Shown: piece after piece, positions 14,869 through 24,500 of the stretch
Position numbering within the stretch: the first letter of the stretch is position 1
How the letters are laid out: each line of letters starts with the position of its first letter
Made by a program: the position numbers and the translations under genes
The notes under the pieces: generated by a model
Databases searched by the model: none
What the model was told of the DNA's origin: nothing
What the model saw: only the letters and a program-made list of their open reading frames with translations
DNA from: an uncultured bacterium
Lineage (GTDB): Bacteria > Bacillota > Clostridia > Lachnospirales > Lachnospiraceae
DNA: 27,757 bases
Direction of reading: 5' to 3'
Assembly (NCBI GenBank): GCA_905215405.1
Contig: CAJMQE010000051.1
Span: forward strand, 1-27,757

Positions 14869-14985
14869 ATGGGAAATGTATTGCGAACGCCAAAACACCG
14901 AATGCGTAGCATGAGGTGCAAACCCTGTGAACCGTACTAAGAGAATTACCCAGGCATTAGCCAGGGAAGAAAGGAGATAAAGACA

Positions 14986-15078
14986 ATGGCACAGATAAGA
15001 GAGATTTGTACCAAAACACAACGGAAGATTGGAGGATTTTTATATGACAAATGGAAAACGAAAATACCTATCCTGTAA
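14986..15078 (+). CDS. Possible 30-residue peptide upstream of mobC
   Basis: The frame encodes MAQIREICTKTQRK and a basic tail after AAGGAGA with an 8-base spacer. Its end overlaps the first 35 bases of the mobC gene, so it may act as a coupling leader. Short and without a known family. Confidence 0.4.
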   Translation: MAQIREICTKTQRKIGGFLYDKWKTKIPIL

Positions 15079-15412
15079 GAAGGATTGTCACGTTTCTTTG
15101 AAATTATCAGCGGAAGATTTTATAAAGCTGGAATCAGATGCGAAATCAGCAGGAATGGATCGGAGTAAATATTTGCGAGCTTTGATTCAGAATGCAAAAG
15201 GGATTGATCCAACATTTGTGGCAGATAGGGCACAGTTAATCAGAAAAGTTTCTGGAGTATCGAACAATGTGAACCAGATGGCACATTTAGCAAACGCTCA
15301 AGGTCAGATATATTTTTCTGCAATAGAAGAGGCGCGTCAGGAAGTGGTAAAGCTTCATGATATTTTGAAGGAGGTACTAGACGTATGGCAATTACGAAAA
15401 TCATGCACATGA
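15044..15412 (+). CDS. mobC: MobC-family relaxosome protein
   Basis: A 122-residue protein. HVSLKLSAEDFIKLESDAKS is the DNA-binding N-terminus, then AGMDRSKYLRALI. The conserved MobC block follows: VSGVSNNVNQMAHLANAQGQ, then a C-terminal helix. MobC proteins help the relaxase melt and nick oriT. ATG 15044 has GGAGG 7 bases upstream; a TTG at 15029 would add five residues and is not preferred. Its end overlaps the start of the relaxase pseudogene by 28 bases. Confidence 0.8.
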   Translation: MTNGKRKYLSCKKDCHVSLKLSAEDFIKLESDAKSAGMDRSKYLRALIQNAKGIDPTFVADRAQLIRKVSGVSNNVNQMAHLANAQGQIYFSAIEEARQEVVKLHDILKEVLDVWQLRKSCT

Positions 15413-17194
15413 ATTCGGAAAAAAACCGTAATCCGGCGCAACATCTTCAAAATGCACTGGAGTATATTCAGAATCCAGATTAGACTGAGAAATTATTTTT
15501 GGTGGGCAGTGTAAACTGTCTGCCAGAAACAGCCTTTGAGCAGATGATGGATACAAAGAAGTTATTTCAAAAGACGAATAAGAGGCAAGGTTATCATATC
15601 GTATTGTCCTTGAAACCGGGAGAGGGAACACCAGAAATTGCATTTGATATGGCGCGAAGGTTCACTGAGGAATTTCTAGGTGAGAGATATGAAGCTGTTT
15701 ATGCGGTTCATATTGATAAAGATCATATTCATAGTCACATCGTTTGGAATAGCGTGAGCCTTCTTGATGGCAGAAAGTATGATTATAAGAAGGGTGACTG
15801 GAAGCACATAATTCAACCCATTACCAATAAGCTATGCAAGGAATATGGTTTATCCATCATCGAAGCAGAATATGTGAAGAATTCACAGAATCTCTCTAGA
15901 AATGAATGGCAGTATGAACAGACATTTAAAGAAATGATTTACCGAGACGCAATGTTTTGTGCTTCCTATGCTGGGAGTATGGAGCATTTTTTGTTTTTAA
16001 TGCAGCGACTAGGATATGAATTCAAGCCGAAAGAATATCTTACAGTGAAGATGCCAGGACGTAAGTTGTATCATCGTTTGGATAAAGCGGAGTAATATGT
16101 CGCCCTATCAAAAGAAATTTTATGGTAAGATGTATCGTTTGCGTATGATTGAGCAGAAACGCTTTTATGTGAAATCAGCCAAGTATGCAAAGGACTTAAT
16201 GTTGTTTCACAAGTTGCAGGAAGATTCTGATGGGGATTGGAGAGCGTATCAGCAATGGCGAATTGACGAGTACGGCAAACTGGATCAGCTGAAGGTTGAG
16301 AAAAAGGAAGCCAGGAATATGGTTGCAATGGCAGAGCGATGTTTGGTTGAAAAGTTAGATACTGCAATGGATGTGATATCAGAATTTGAAGAAATTAATT
16401 CTACGAATAAGATTGAAATTCCTGAGTTTGTTGAGGAGAGAATAGTGGAGTCGAAAGCTGAACTTGTAAGGGAAGATTTGTATTTGGACGATGAGAAAGT
16501 ATTTGAGGTTCAGAAACCAATGGAGAAGCCGATGGTATCTTATGAGGAGAACCCTAAATGGGTTGAAGCTTTTCAAGAAAATCAGGAGATAAGGGGATAT
16601 ATAGAGCAGCCGCAATATAAGGATGTTCCGTTAAGAGCGGAGGAACTGGCCAGTGAGTGTGAACTACAAAACACTGTAGCGGTTAGAATGGATGCAAAAT
16701 CTGAATTAGAGGATCATAAAGAGTCGCTTCCTAATAGGTTCTCGGAGTATTCTCTTTTATCTGTAGATGAAAAAGTGAAGCGCTATAAGATGATGGGTAA
16801 GGAAGACACCTATGCTATGGTGGAAGCTTATTTTAAACGTATTGGTCATCCAATTTATTTTGGTGAGGTCTATGATGAAGCGAAAGAACTAGAAGTTGCT
16901 TATAAATCCAGCTTGATCGACGAACAATCTGAATTAATAGCTGTGGAGATGCTGGTGGATGGAATTACTCCTGAATCATATTCTCTTTTATCTGTGGCTT
17001 CTAAGGCAAAGTATTTTGAATTTGATATGGCAGATAATAATTACAATTTGAACTTGTATAAAGAAGTTATGAGGAAGATGAATCAAAAGATGTCCAGTTC
17101 AGAATTGTTTGAAGGATATCAGGCGATTTATGAGGCGAAGATGATGAATAGGGTTAATGGAACGCAGGAAAAGAAATGGGATAAAAGCAGGTAG
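15385..17194 (+). pseudogene. MobP-type relaxase, broken by an amber codon and a frameshift
   Basis: The gene starts at ATG 15385 (AAGGAGG upstream). After 32 codons ending ALEYIQNPD a TAG (15481-15483) stands where relatives carry Lys or a similar residue. The frame then goes on with VGSVNCLPETAFEQMMDTKK and the histidine motif VHIDKDHIHSHIVWN, and stops again at 16093. The normal continuation, SPYQKKFYGKMYRLRMIEQK, follows in another frame from 16097 to 17194; about 30-50 residues usually found between the two blocks appear to be missing. The likely catalytic Tyr (in ALEYI) lies before the amber and the metal-binding His after it, so no single product would be active unless the amber is suppressed. 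A restart at TTG 15499 would lack the Tyr. The tail has two YSLLSV..K repeats (near 16750 and 16980). Confidence 0.8.
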
Positions 17195-17202
17195 TTTAGG
17201 GG

Positions 17203-17247
17203 CGTGTTGCTATTTGGTATGTATTACAAGTAACAACACGTTTTTTT
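17203..17247 (+). terminator. Rho-independent terminator after the relaxase
   Basis: CGTGTTGCTA and TAACAACACG form a 10-bp stem with one mismatch, followed by seven T. It closes the mobilization operon and separates it from the defence island. Confidence 0.8.
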
Positions 17248-17284
17248 ATTAAAATAATTATTAGCATAAAACTTTAGAAATCGT

Positions 17285-17332
17285 TTGTTTTGCAAAAGTG
17301 GTTATGGTAAAATGGTTTTAAAATAAAACCAT
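17285..17332 (+). promoter_or_regulatory. Promoter with adjoining operator-like dyad
   Basis: TTGTTT (17285-17290), a 17-base spacer and TAAAAT (17308-17313) form a fair promoter. A perfect dyad, ATGGTTTTA / TAAAACCAT with a 3-base centre (17312-17332), begins on the last bases of the -10. This is where a repressor would block transcription of the winged-helix gene and possibly of the restriction genes behind it. Confidence 0.6.
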
Positions 17333-17366
17333 AAAAAAATGTTTTTTAGAGAATGAGGATTAGAAT

Positions 17367-17630
17367 ATGAATGAAATACTTGGCTTTGTAAATGAAAAAA
17401 CAAAGGTATTAGTAATTCTGAAGGAAAACCAGTTACAAATTGATGGGAAGAGCATCTGCCCATTGAATCAGCAAGAAATAGCTAATCTGGTACCCTGTGG
17501 GAAACTTAAGGTGAATCAGATATTGAAGGAATTGATTGACGATGGGTATGTTGAAATGCTTCATACGAAGGGGCGGTATATTGTTACGGCTAAGGCATAT
17601 GAAGTGTTGAAAAAATTGTCACTTAAATAG
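17367..17630 (+). CDS. Small winged-helix regulator in front of the restriction operon
   Basis: An 87-residue protein. PLNQQEIANLVPCGKLKVNQ with ILKELIDDGYVEMLHTKGRYIV reads as helix-turn-helix plus wing, like MarR- or IclR-type minimal domains. No ligand domain. It follows a promoter whose -10 is overlapped by a dyad and precedes hsdM by 102 bases with no strong terminator between, so it may control the restriction-modification genes and itself. It could also be the last gene of the older element; the terminator at 17203-17247 argues for the first view. Confidence 0.65.
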   Translation: MNEILGFVNEKTKVLVILKENQLQIDGKSICPLNQQEIANLVPCGKLKVNQILKELIDDGYVEMLHTKGRYIVTAKAYEVLKKLSLK

Positions 17631-17732
17631 TGTGAGTCCTGAAAAAGGGACAGGTAGATGTGGTAGACTTAAGTAGTGGATTGCTGGATTGGACTTAATA
17701 AAATACAAAATTTTAATTGGAGGATTAGTAAA

Positions 17733-19295
17733 ATGATAGACAACAAAAAAGAGCAGGAACGAGATGAATTACATCGTACTATATGGAGTATGGCAAATGA
17801 TTTACGTGGTAGCGTAGATGGATGGGACTTCAAGCAGTACGTATTGGGTATCCTGTTTTATAGATATATTTCAGAAAATTTTGAAAGATTTGTAAATGAT
17901 GGTGAGCATGAAGCAGGAGATAGTAGTTTTGCTTATGCTTTGATATCAGATAGTGATGCAGAACAGGCACGAGAAGATTTGGTTAAAACTAAAGGGTATT
18001 TTATACTTCCAAGCGAATTATTTTGTAATGTGCGTGCAAAGGCTTCAAATGATGAAAACCTAAATGAGACATTGGAAAAAATATTTCGTAATATTGAGTC
18101 ATCTGCACAGGGGACAGATAGCGAAGATTGTTTCAAAGGATTATTTGATGATATTGATGTGAATAGTAATAAATTAGGTGGTACTGTTGCAAAGAGAAAT
18201 GAAAAATTAGTAAAACTTCTTAATGGTGTGGGAGAAATGAAATTAGGGGATTACCAAGATAATACCATTGATGCATTTGGCGATGCTTATGAATTCCTGA
18301 TGGGTATGTACGCATCCAATGCAGGTAAGAGTGGTGGTGAATATTATACACCTCAGGAGGTCTCAGAACTTCTTACAAGAATAACTATTGTTGGCAAGAC
18401 AGAAGTAAATAAAGTATATGATCCAGCTTGCGGTTCAGGTTCTTTGCTCTTGAAATTTGCAAAGATATTAGGAAAAGATAATGTAAGACAAGGTTTCTTT
18501 GGACAGGAAATCAATATTACAACATACAATCTTTGTCGAATTAATATGTTTTTACATGACATTGGTTTTGATAAGTTTGATATGGTACATGGTGATACAT
18601 TAACAGAACCAGGACACTGGGACGATGAACCTTTTGAGGCTATCGTTTCTAATCCGCCATATAGTATTAACTGGGAAGGGGATGCTAATCCGCTTCTCAT
18701 TAATGATGAAAGATTTTCACCAGCAGGTGTTCTTGCACCAAAATCAAAAGCAGATTTAGCTTTTATTATGCACTCACTTCACTGGCTTGCAACCAATGGA
18801 ACAGCAGCCATAGTTTGTTTCCCTGGTATTATGTATCGTGGTGGAGCAGAACAAAAGATTAGAAAATATCTGATTGATAATAATTTTGTAGACTGCGTAA
18901 TACAGCTTCCGGGCAATCTGTTTTTTGGTACCAGCATTGCAACGTGCGTTATGGTTCTTAAAAAATCAAAGTCTGAAAATAGCACCTTGTTTATTGATGC
19001 TTCAATGGAATGTATCAAGGTAACAAATAACAATAAACTCACAGATACAAATATTGAAACGATAATTTCTATCTATTCAAACCGAGAAGTTAAAGAGCAT
19101 GTATCTGTCCTAGTGCCAAATGATAAGATAGGAGAAAATGATTATAATCTTTCGGTAAGTTCTTATGTGGAACAAAAAGATACCAGAGAAAAAATAGATA
19201 TAAATGTGTTGAATAAAGAAATTGCCGAAATTGTAGCTAGAGAGCAGGTTCTTAGAGATGAAATCGATAAGATTATTGCAGAAATCGAGGTGTAA
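17733..19295 (+). CDS. hsdM: Type I restriction-modification methyltransferase subunit
   Basis: A 520-residue N6-adenine methyltransferase. The N-terminal HsdM domain opens with RDELHRTIWSMANDLRGSVD and GWDFKQYVLGILFYRYISEN. The SAM-binding motif is DPACGSGSLL at about 229 and the catalytic motif is NPPYSI at about 307, the Asn-Pro-Pro-Tyr of adenine methylases. The C-terminal part has helical segments that contact HsdS. ATG 17733 has GGAGG 8-9 bases upstream; a reading from 17676 has none. It protects host DNA and, with HsdR and HsdS, forms the restriction complex. The end is 2 bases from the next gene. Confidence 0.95.
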   Translation: MIDNKKEQERDELHRTIWSMANDLRGSVDGWDFKQYVLGILFYRYISENFERFVNDGEHEAGDSSFAYALISDSDAEQAREDLVKTKGYFILPSELFCNVRAKASNDENLNETLEKIFRNIESSAQGTDSEDCFKGLFDDIDVNSNKLGGTVAKRNEKLVKLLNGVGEMKLGDYQDNTIDAFGDAYEFLMGMYASNAGKSGGEYYTPQEVSELLTRITIVGKTEVNKVYDPACGSGSLLLKFAKILGKDNVRQGFFGQEINITTYNLCRINMFLHDIGFDKFDMVHGDTLTEPGHWDDEPFEAIVSNPPYSINWEGDANPLLINDERFSPAGVLAPKSKADLAFIMHSLHWLATNGTAAIVCFPGIMYRGGAEQKIRKYLIDNNFVDCVIQLPGNLFFGTSIATCVMVLKKSKSENSTLFIDASMECIKVTNNNKLTDTNIETIISIYSNREVKEHVSVLVPNDKIGENDYNLSVSSYVEQKDTREKIDINVLNKEIAEIVAREQVLRDEIDKIIAEIEV

Positions 19296-19297
19296 GG

Positions 19298-20335
19298 ATG
19301 GCAAAGAAAAAGAATGAAGTCTCCATAGTTCGCTCTTCAGCTGCTGAATATTTAACATTTTTAACGGCTACAGGACAAAGTGATGTAAATGCTATTTATG
19401 CAGATGAAAATGTCTGGCTAACTCAGAAAATGATGGGAATTCTTTATGATGTAAAGGTGAATACAATTAATTATCATTTACAAAAGGCTTTTAAATCAGG
19501 TGAACTAGATAAGAATTCAGTTATTCGAATTTTTCGAATAACTGCCAGTGATGGTAAGCCATATAATGCACAACATTACAATTTGAAAGCGATTATTGCA
19601 GTAGGAAACAAAGTCGATTCTCCAAGAGCAGTACAGTTTCGAAAATGGGCAAATGATGTGATTGAAGAATATACCATCAAAGGATTTGCCATGGATGATG
19701 AGCGATTAAAAAATGGTGGAACTGTACTTACAAAAGATTATTTTGAAGAGCAGTTACAAAGAATTCGAGAAATCCGTTTATCAGAGAGAAGATTTTATCA
19801 AAAGATTACGGATATCTATGCTACCAGTATAGATTATGATCCAAAGGCAAATTTGACTAAAGCTTTTTTTGCTAAAGTTCAAAATCAGCTTCATTGGGCA
19901 ATACATGGAGAAACTGCAGCAGAGGTAATCTTTCATCGTGCAGATAGTGAGAAAGAAAATATGGGACTAACTACATGGAAAGATGCACCAGATGGGAAAA
20001 TACAGAAATTCGATGTAGTGGTTGCTAAAAATTATTTATCAGAAAAAGAATTAACAGCAATGTCTAGAATCGTGAATGCGTACTTAGATCTGGCTGAAAT
20101 GAGAGCGGAAGAACAGATTCCCATGACAATGGAAGATTGGGGAAAGCAGTTTGAAGGAATACTTCGTTTATCACAAAAAGAAATATTAACTAATGCAGGA
20201 ACTATTTCAGCGGAGATAGCAAAACAGCATGCAGAAGCTGAATTTGAAAAATATAGAGTTAAACAGGATCAGTTATTTGAGAGTGATTTTGACAGGTTTT
20301 TAATAGAAGACGAAGGTGGTGATATTGTTGAGTAG
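19298..20335 (+). CDS. RhuM-family protein inside the hsd operon
   Basis: A 345-residue protein of the RhuM family (COG3943). After a short variable N-terminus it has VWLTQKMMGILYDVKVNTIN, a helix-turn-helix-like start, then NAQHYNLKAIIAVGNKVDSP and RAVQFRKWANDVIEEYTIKG, the diagnostic blocks, followed by GTVLTKDYFEEQLQRIREIR and QNQLHWAIHGETAAEVI. RhuM was named on Salmonella pathogenicity island 3; its molecular role is unknown, and it often sits inside type I restriction operons. Its ribosome site (GAGGTG) lies in the hsdM end, and its last 8 bases overlap hsdS, so it is tightly built into the operon. Confidence 0.9.
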   Translation: MAKKKNEVSIVRSSAAEYLTFLTATGQSDVNAIYADENVWLTQKMMGILYDVKVNTINYHLQKAFKSGELDKNSVIRIFRITASDGKPYNAQHYNLKAIIAVGNKVDSPRAVQFRKWANDVIEEYTIKGFAMDDERLKNGGTVLTKDYFEEQLQRIREIRLSERRFYQKITDIYATSIDYDPKANLTKAFFAKVQNQLHWAIHGETAAEVIFHRADSEKENMGLTTWKDAPDGKIQKFDVVVAKNYLSEKELTAMSRIVNAYLDLAEMRAEEQIPMTMEDWGKQFEGILRLSQKEILTNAGTISAEIAKQHAEAEFEKYRVKQDQLFESDFDRFLIEDEGGDIVE

Positions 20336-21569
20336 ATTAGAAGAATTGATAGAGGAGTTGTGTCCGGATGGGGTGGAGTATATAGAACTGGGAAACGTAT
20401 GCAATTTCAAGAATGGGTTTGCCTTCAAGAGCGCCTTATTTAGCAGCTCAGGATGTCCAATATTAAGAATTACTAATATTAAAAATGGTTATTTAACAAA
20501 AGATGATTATGCATATTTTGATAAAGAGAGTTACCAAGAAAATTTAGATTCTTATATCGTAGAGCAAGATGATATAGTAGTTGCTATGTCGGGGGCAACT
20601 ACTGGTAAAATAGGAATAAATAAAACATCGAAACAACTGTATTTAAATCAACGTGTGGGTAAATTCATTCCCCAAAAAGACAAAATTGAAAATCGTTATC
20701 TATATCACTGGCTTTTAAGCATAAGTAATAAGATATTGGAAATATCTTCTGGAACTGGTGCTCAACCGAATTTAAGTTCTGAAAAATTGAAAATGTTGTT
20801 AATTCCTGTTCTGCCACTCCGAGTCCAACATGAAATTGTTCGAATTTTGGATAGTTTCACAGAGCTTACAGCAGAGCTTACAGCAGAGCTTACAGCAGAG
20901 CTTACAGCAAGAAAGAAGCAGTATGAGTATTATCGTGATAATTTACTTGCATTTGATGGGAAAAATGTAGAATGGAAAAGGCTCGAGGATATTTCAACGG
21001 ATATGTATCGAGGAGCAGGAATAAAACGTGATCAGGTTACAGAAGAAGGAATTCCATGTGTAAGATATGGCGAAATTTACACATCGTATGATATTAGCTT
21101 CAAAGAATGTAAATCACATACAAACGAAAAAGAAATTCAATCCAAAAAGTATTTTGAATATGGTGATATTTTATTTACAATAACAGGTGAAAGTGTAGAA
21201 GAAATTGCTAAATCTATTGCATATTTAGGGGATGATAAATGTTTGGCAGGTGGAGACATAGTTGTTTTGAAACATAATCAAAATCCACGTTATTTATCAT
21301 ATGCACTTTCAACAACAAATGCTCAAATGCAAAAAAGCAAGGGTAAAGTTAAAAGTAAAGTTGTTCATTCAAGTGTTCCAGCATTAAAGGAGATTTTAGT
21401 TCCAATACCTTCACTGGAAGAACAAGAAAGAATTGCGAATATCTTGGATAAATTTCATGATTTGTGTAACGACATTACAGAAGGTCTCCCAGCAGAAATT
21501 GAGACACGCAGAAAGCAATACGAATATTACAGAGACAAGTTACTGACATTTAAGGAGTTAGGCGCATGA
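20328..21569 (+). CDS. hsdS: Type I restriction-modification specificity subunit
   Basis: A 413-residue DNA-recognition subunit with two target recognition domains (about 15-165 and 215-375), each followed by a conserved helix: ARKKQYEYYRDNLLAF and TRRKQYEYYRDKLLTF. Between the domains lie four Glu-Leu-Thr-Ala repeats (about 179-194). The start is TTG 20328 (MSRLEELIEELCPDGVEY) with AAGGTGG 8 bases upstream; GTG 20316 would add residues unlike the family. It overlaps rhuM by 8 bases and hsdR by the ATGA tetranucleotide. The recognised sequence cannot be told from reading. Confidence 0.95.
   Translation: MSRLEELIEELCPDGVEYIELGNVCNFKNGFAFKSALFSSSGCPILRITNIKNGYLTKDDYAYFDKESYQENLDSYIVEQDDIVVAMSGATTGKIGINKTSKQLYLNQRVGKFIPQKDKIENRYLYHWLLSISNKILEISSGTGAQPNLSSEKLKMLLIPVLPLRVQHEIVRILDSFTELTAELTAELTAELTARKKQYEYYRDNLLAFDGKNVEWKRLEDISTDMYRGAGIKRDQVTEEGIPCVRYGEIYTSYDISFKECKSHTNEKEIQSKKYFEYGDILFTITGESVEEIAKSIAYLGDDKCLAGGDIVVLKHNQNPRYLSYALSTTNAQMQKSKGKVKSKVVHSSVPALKEILVPIPSLEEQERIANILDKFHDLCNDITEGLPAEIETRRKQYEYYRDKLLTFKELGA
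20862..20909 (+). repeat. Four copies of a 12-bp repeat in hsdS
   Basis: GAGCTTACAGCA stands four times in tandem and in frame, encoding (Glu-Leu-Thr-Ala)4 in the central spacer. In EcoR124 two versus three copies of the equivalent TAEL repeat change the spacer of the target from 6 to 7 bases, so copy number here probably sets specificity and can vary by slippage. Confidence 0.95.
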
Positions 21570-24500
21570 GTACATTTAATATAGTTGCAGCAAGCAACGA
21601 AAGTACCGTTGTTGCTGAATATACACCAGAGAGTAAAAGATCTGAACAATATCAAAGTGAAGCAGCACTAGAAAATGAATTTATAAGAATGCTTTCAGAA
21701 CAAGGGTATGAGAGGCTTACCATCCATGATGAGAAGTCTCTGATATCTAATTTGCGTGTGAAAATCGAACAGCTAAATGATTATCAGTTTACAGATAAAG
21801 AATGGGAAAGATTTTTTAGCAATTATATAGCCAATGCCAATGAAGGGATTGAAGAAAAGACAAGAACGATTCAGGATGATCATGTAAAGACATTACAGCG
21901 AGATGATGGGTCAACAAAGAATATCAAGCTCATTGATAAGAAAAATATTCATAACAATCGACTGCAAGTGTTAAATCAGTATGAGGTCTCAGAGGATGAT
22001 GGTGCAAAGCATGACAATCGTTATGATGTCACAATCCTTGTAAACGGACTTCCGTTGGTTCATGTAGAATTAAAAAGACGTGGGGTTGCAATTAGGGAAG
22101 CATTTAATCAGATTAATCGTTATCAGAGAGATAGTTTCTGGTCTGGATGTGCTTTATATGAATATGTTCAGATATTTGTTATTTCAAATGGAACAAATAC
22201 GAAGTATTATTCCAATACAACTAGAAATGCTCATTTAAAGGAACAGAATGACGGTCAGAAAAAGGGTAAAAAGACTAGCCATAGCTTTGAGTTTACTTCG
22301 TATTGGGCAGATGCAAATAATAAATTGATTCCAGATCTTGTGGACTTTACAAAAACATTTTTCTCTAAGCACACGATTTTAAATGTACTTACAAAGTATT
22401 GCGTATTTACATCGGAAGACTTACTCCTGGTAATGCGTCCATATCAGATCGCTGCAACAGAACGTATTCTGAATCGTATTGAAATTTCAACCAACTATAA
22501 GAAATTAGGTACTATTGATGCAGGCGGTTACATTTGGCACACAACTGGAAGTGGAAAGACACTTACATCATTTAAGACGGCTCAACTAGCAACAAGTCTT
22601 GAATACATAGATAAAGTGCTCTTTGTAGTGGATCGTAAGGATTTGGATTATCAGACCATGAAAGAGTATGATCGCTTTGAAAAAGGTGCTGCTAATAGTA
22701 ATACTTCAACCATAGTACTAAAAAGGCAATTGGAAAATGATAATGCAAAAATTATTATCACTACCATTCAGAAGTTGGATTCATTTATTGGAAAAAATAA
22801 AGACCATGAAATCTTTAATAAACACGTAGTTCTGGTTTTTGATGAGTGCCACCGTTCTCAATTTGGAGATATGCATGTAAAGATTACAAAGAGTTTTAAG
22901 AAATATCACATCTTTGGATTTACTGGAACGCCTATTTTTGCAGATAATGCTGGAACTGGAAAGCATTATAATCTGCGTACAACACCTCAGGCATTCGGTG
23001 ACAAGTTACACACTTACACCATTGTGGATGCAATTAATGACAGTAATGTATTGCCATTCCGTATTGACTATATCAAGACAATTAAAGAAAAAGCAGGAAT
23101 TAATGATGAACAGGTAAAAGCAATTGATAGAGAAAAAGCTTTATTAGAGCCAAGAAGAATTGCAGAGGTTGTAAAATATATTCGTGAACATTTTGAACAA
23201 AAGACAAAGAGAAATCGGGAGTCTTTTGGATTTACGGTATTAACCAATGTTCAAGAAGTCGCTTCTTCTAAGAAACGAAATGAAATCGAAGAGAAAAAGC
23301 AGCGAGTTCGAATGACTGGTTTTAACTCCATTTTTGCAGTAAGTTCTATTGATGCAGCAAAATTGTATTATATGGAATTCCAGAAGCAGATGAAAGCGGC
23401 TACAGAAGCACAGAGACTACGTATAGCAACTATTTATAGTTATGGTGTGAATGAAGAAGTGACCGATGATTTTGTGGAAGATGAGAATTCTGAAAATACC
23501 GATGGACTGGATCAAAGTTCCAGAGATTTTTTGGATATGGCAATTACTGATTATAATGAAATGTTTAAGACGAATTATGATACTTCTAGTGACAAGTTCC
23601 AGAATTATTATAAGGATGTTTCTTTAAGAATGAAGAACAGAGAGATTGATATTCTGATCGTAGTAAATATGTTCTTAACAGGATTTGATGCAACCACTCT
23701 GAATACATTATGGGTTGATAAGAACTTGAAATATCATGGACTGATTCAGGCATTTTCCAGAACAAATCGAATTCTTAATTCGGTTAAGACTTTTGGAAAC
23801 GTTGTTTGTTTTCGGAATCTGGAAGATGAAAATAATAAAGCAATTGCTCTCTTTGGAGATAAAGATGCTGGGAGTATCGTTCTGTTAAAGAATTTTGAAG
23901 CATATTATAGCGGCTATGATGAAGATGGAAAACATTATGATGGATATGTTGAATTAATAGATAAATTGCAGCAGTTGTTCCCGGTAGGACAGCCTATCAT
24001 GGGAGAAGATGCACAGAAAGAATTTATTAGACTCTTTGGAGCAATTCTGCGTGTGAAAAATATTCTTACTTCATTTGATGATTTCGTAGGACAAGAAATT
24101 CTTACGCCAAGAGACTTTCAGGATTATCAGAGCCAATACATTGACCTATACCAGCAGTTCAAGCCAAAAGAAGATGAAAAGAAAGAAAACATCAATGATG
24201 ATATTGAGTTTGAAATCGAATTGATTAAGCAGGTAGAGATTAATATTGATTACATTCTGTTACTTGTAAAGAAGTACCAGGAAGATGGCAATAAGGATAA
24301 GGAAATACTGGTATCCATTGATAAAGCAATTAATTCAAGTATAAACCTTCGAAGTAAATTGCAACTCATACAGGACTTTATTAAAACAGTTACTCCTCAG
24401 ATGGAAGTGGATGATGAATGGAGAAGATTTGTAGAAGCGCAGCGTGAAAATGATTTGATGGAAATTATCACAGAGGAAAAACTGAAGGTAGAGGAAACCC

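Noticed and set aside
14718..14909. 63-codon frame through the hairpin array
   Set aside because: Its composition follows from the hairpins and it lacks a ribosome site; the structures explain the segment better.
15481..15483. TAG read as pyrrolysine or another recoded amino acid in the relaxase
   Set aside because: A further frame break at 16093-16097 shows the gene is decaying; no recoding signal is seen.
20862..20909. Assembly artefact in hsdS
   Set aside because: The repeats keep the frame and fall exactly in the spacer where this repeat type is known in type I specificity subunits.
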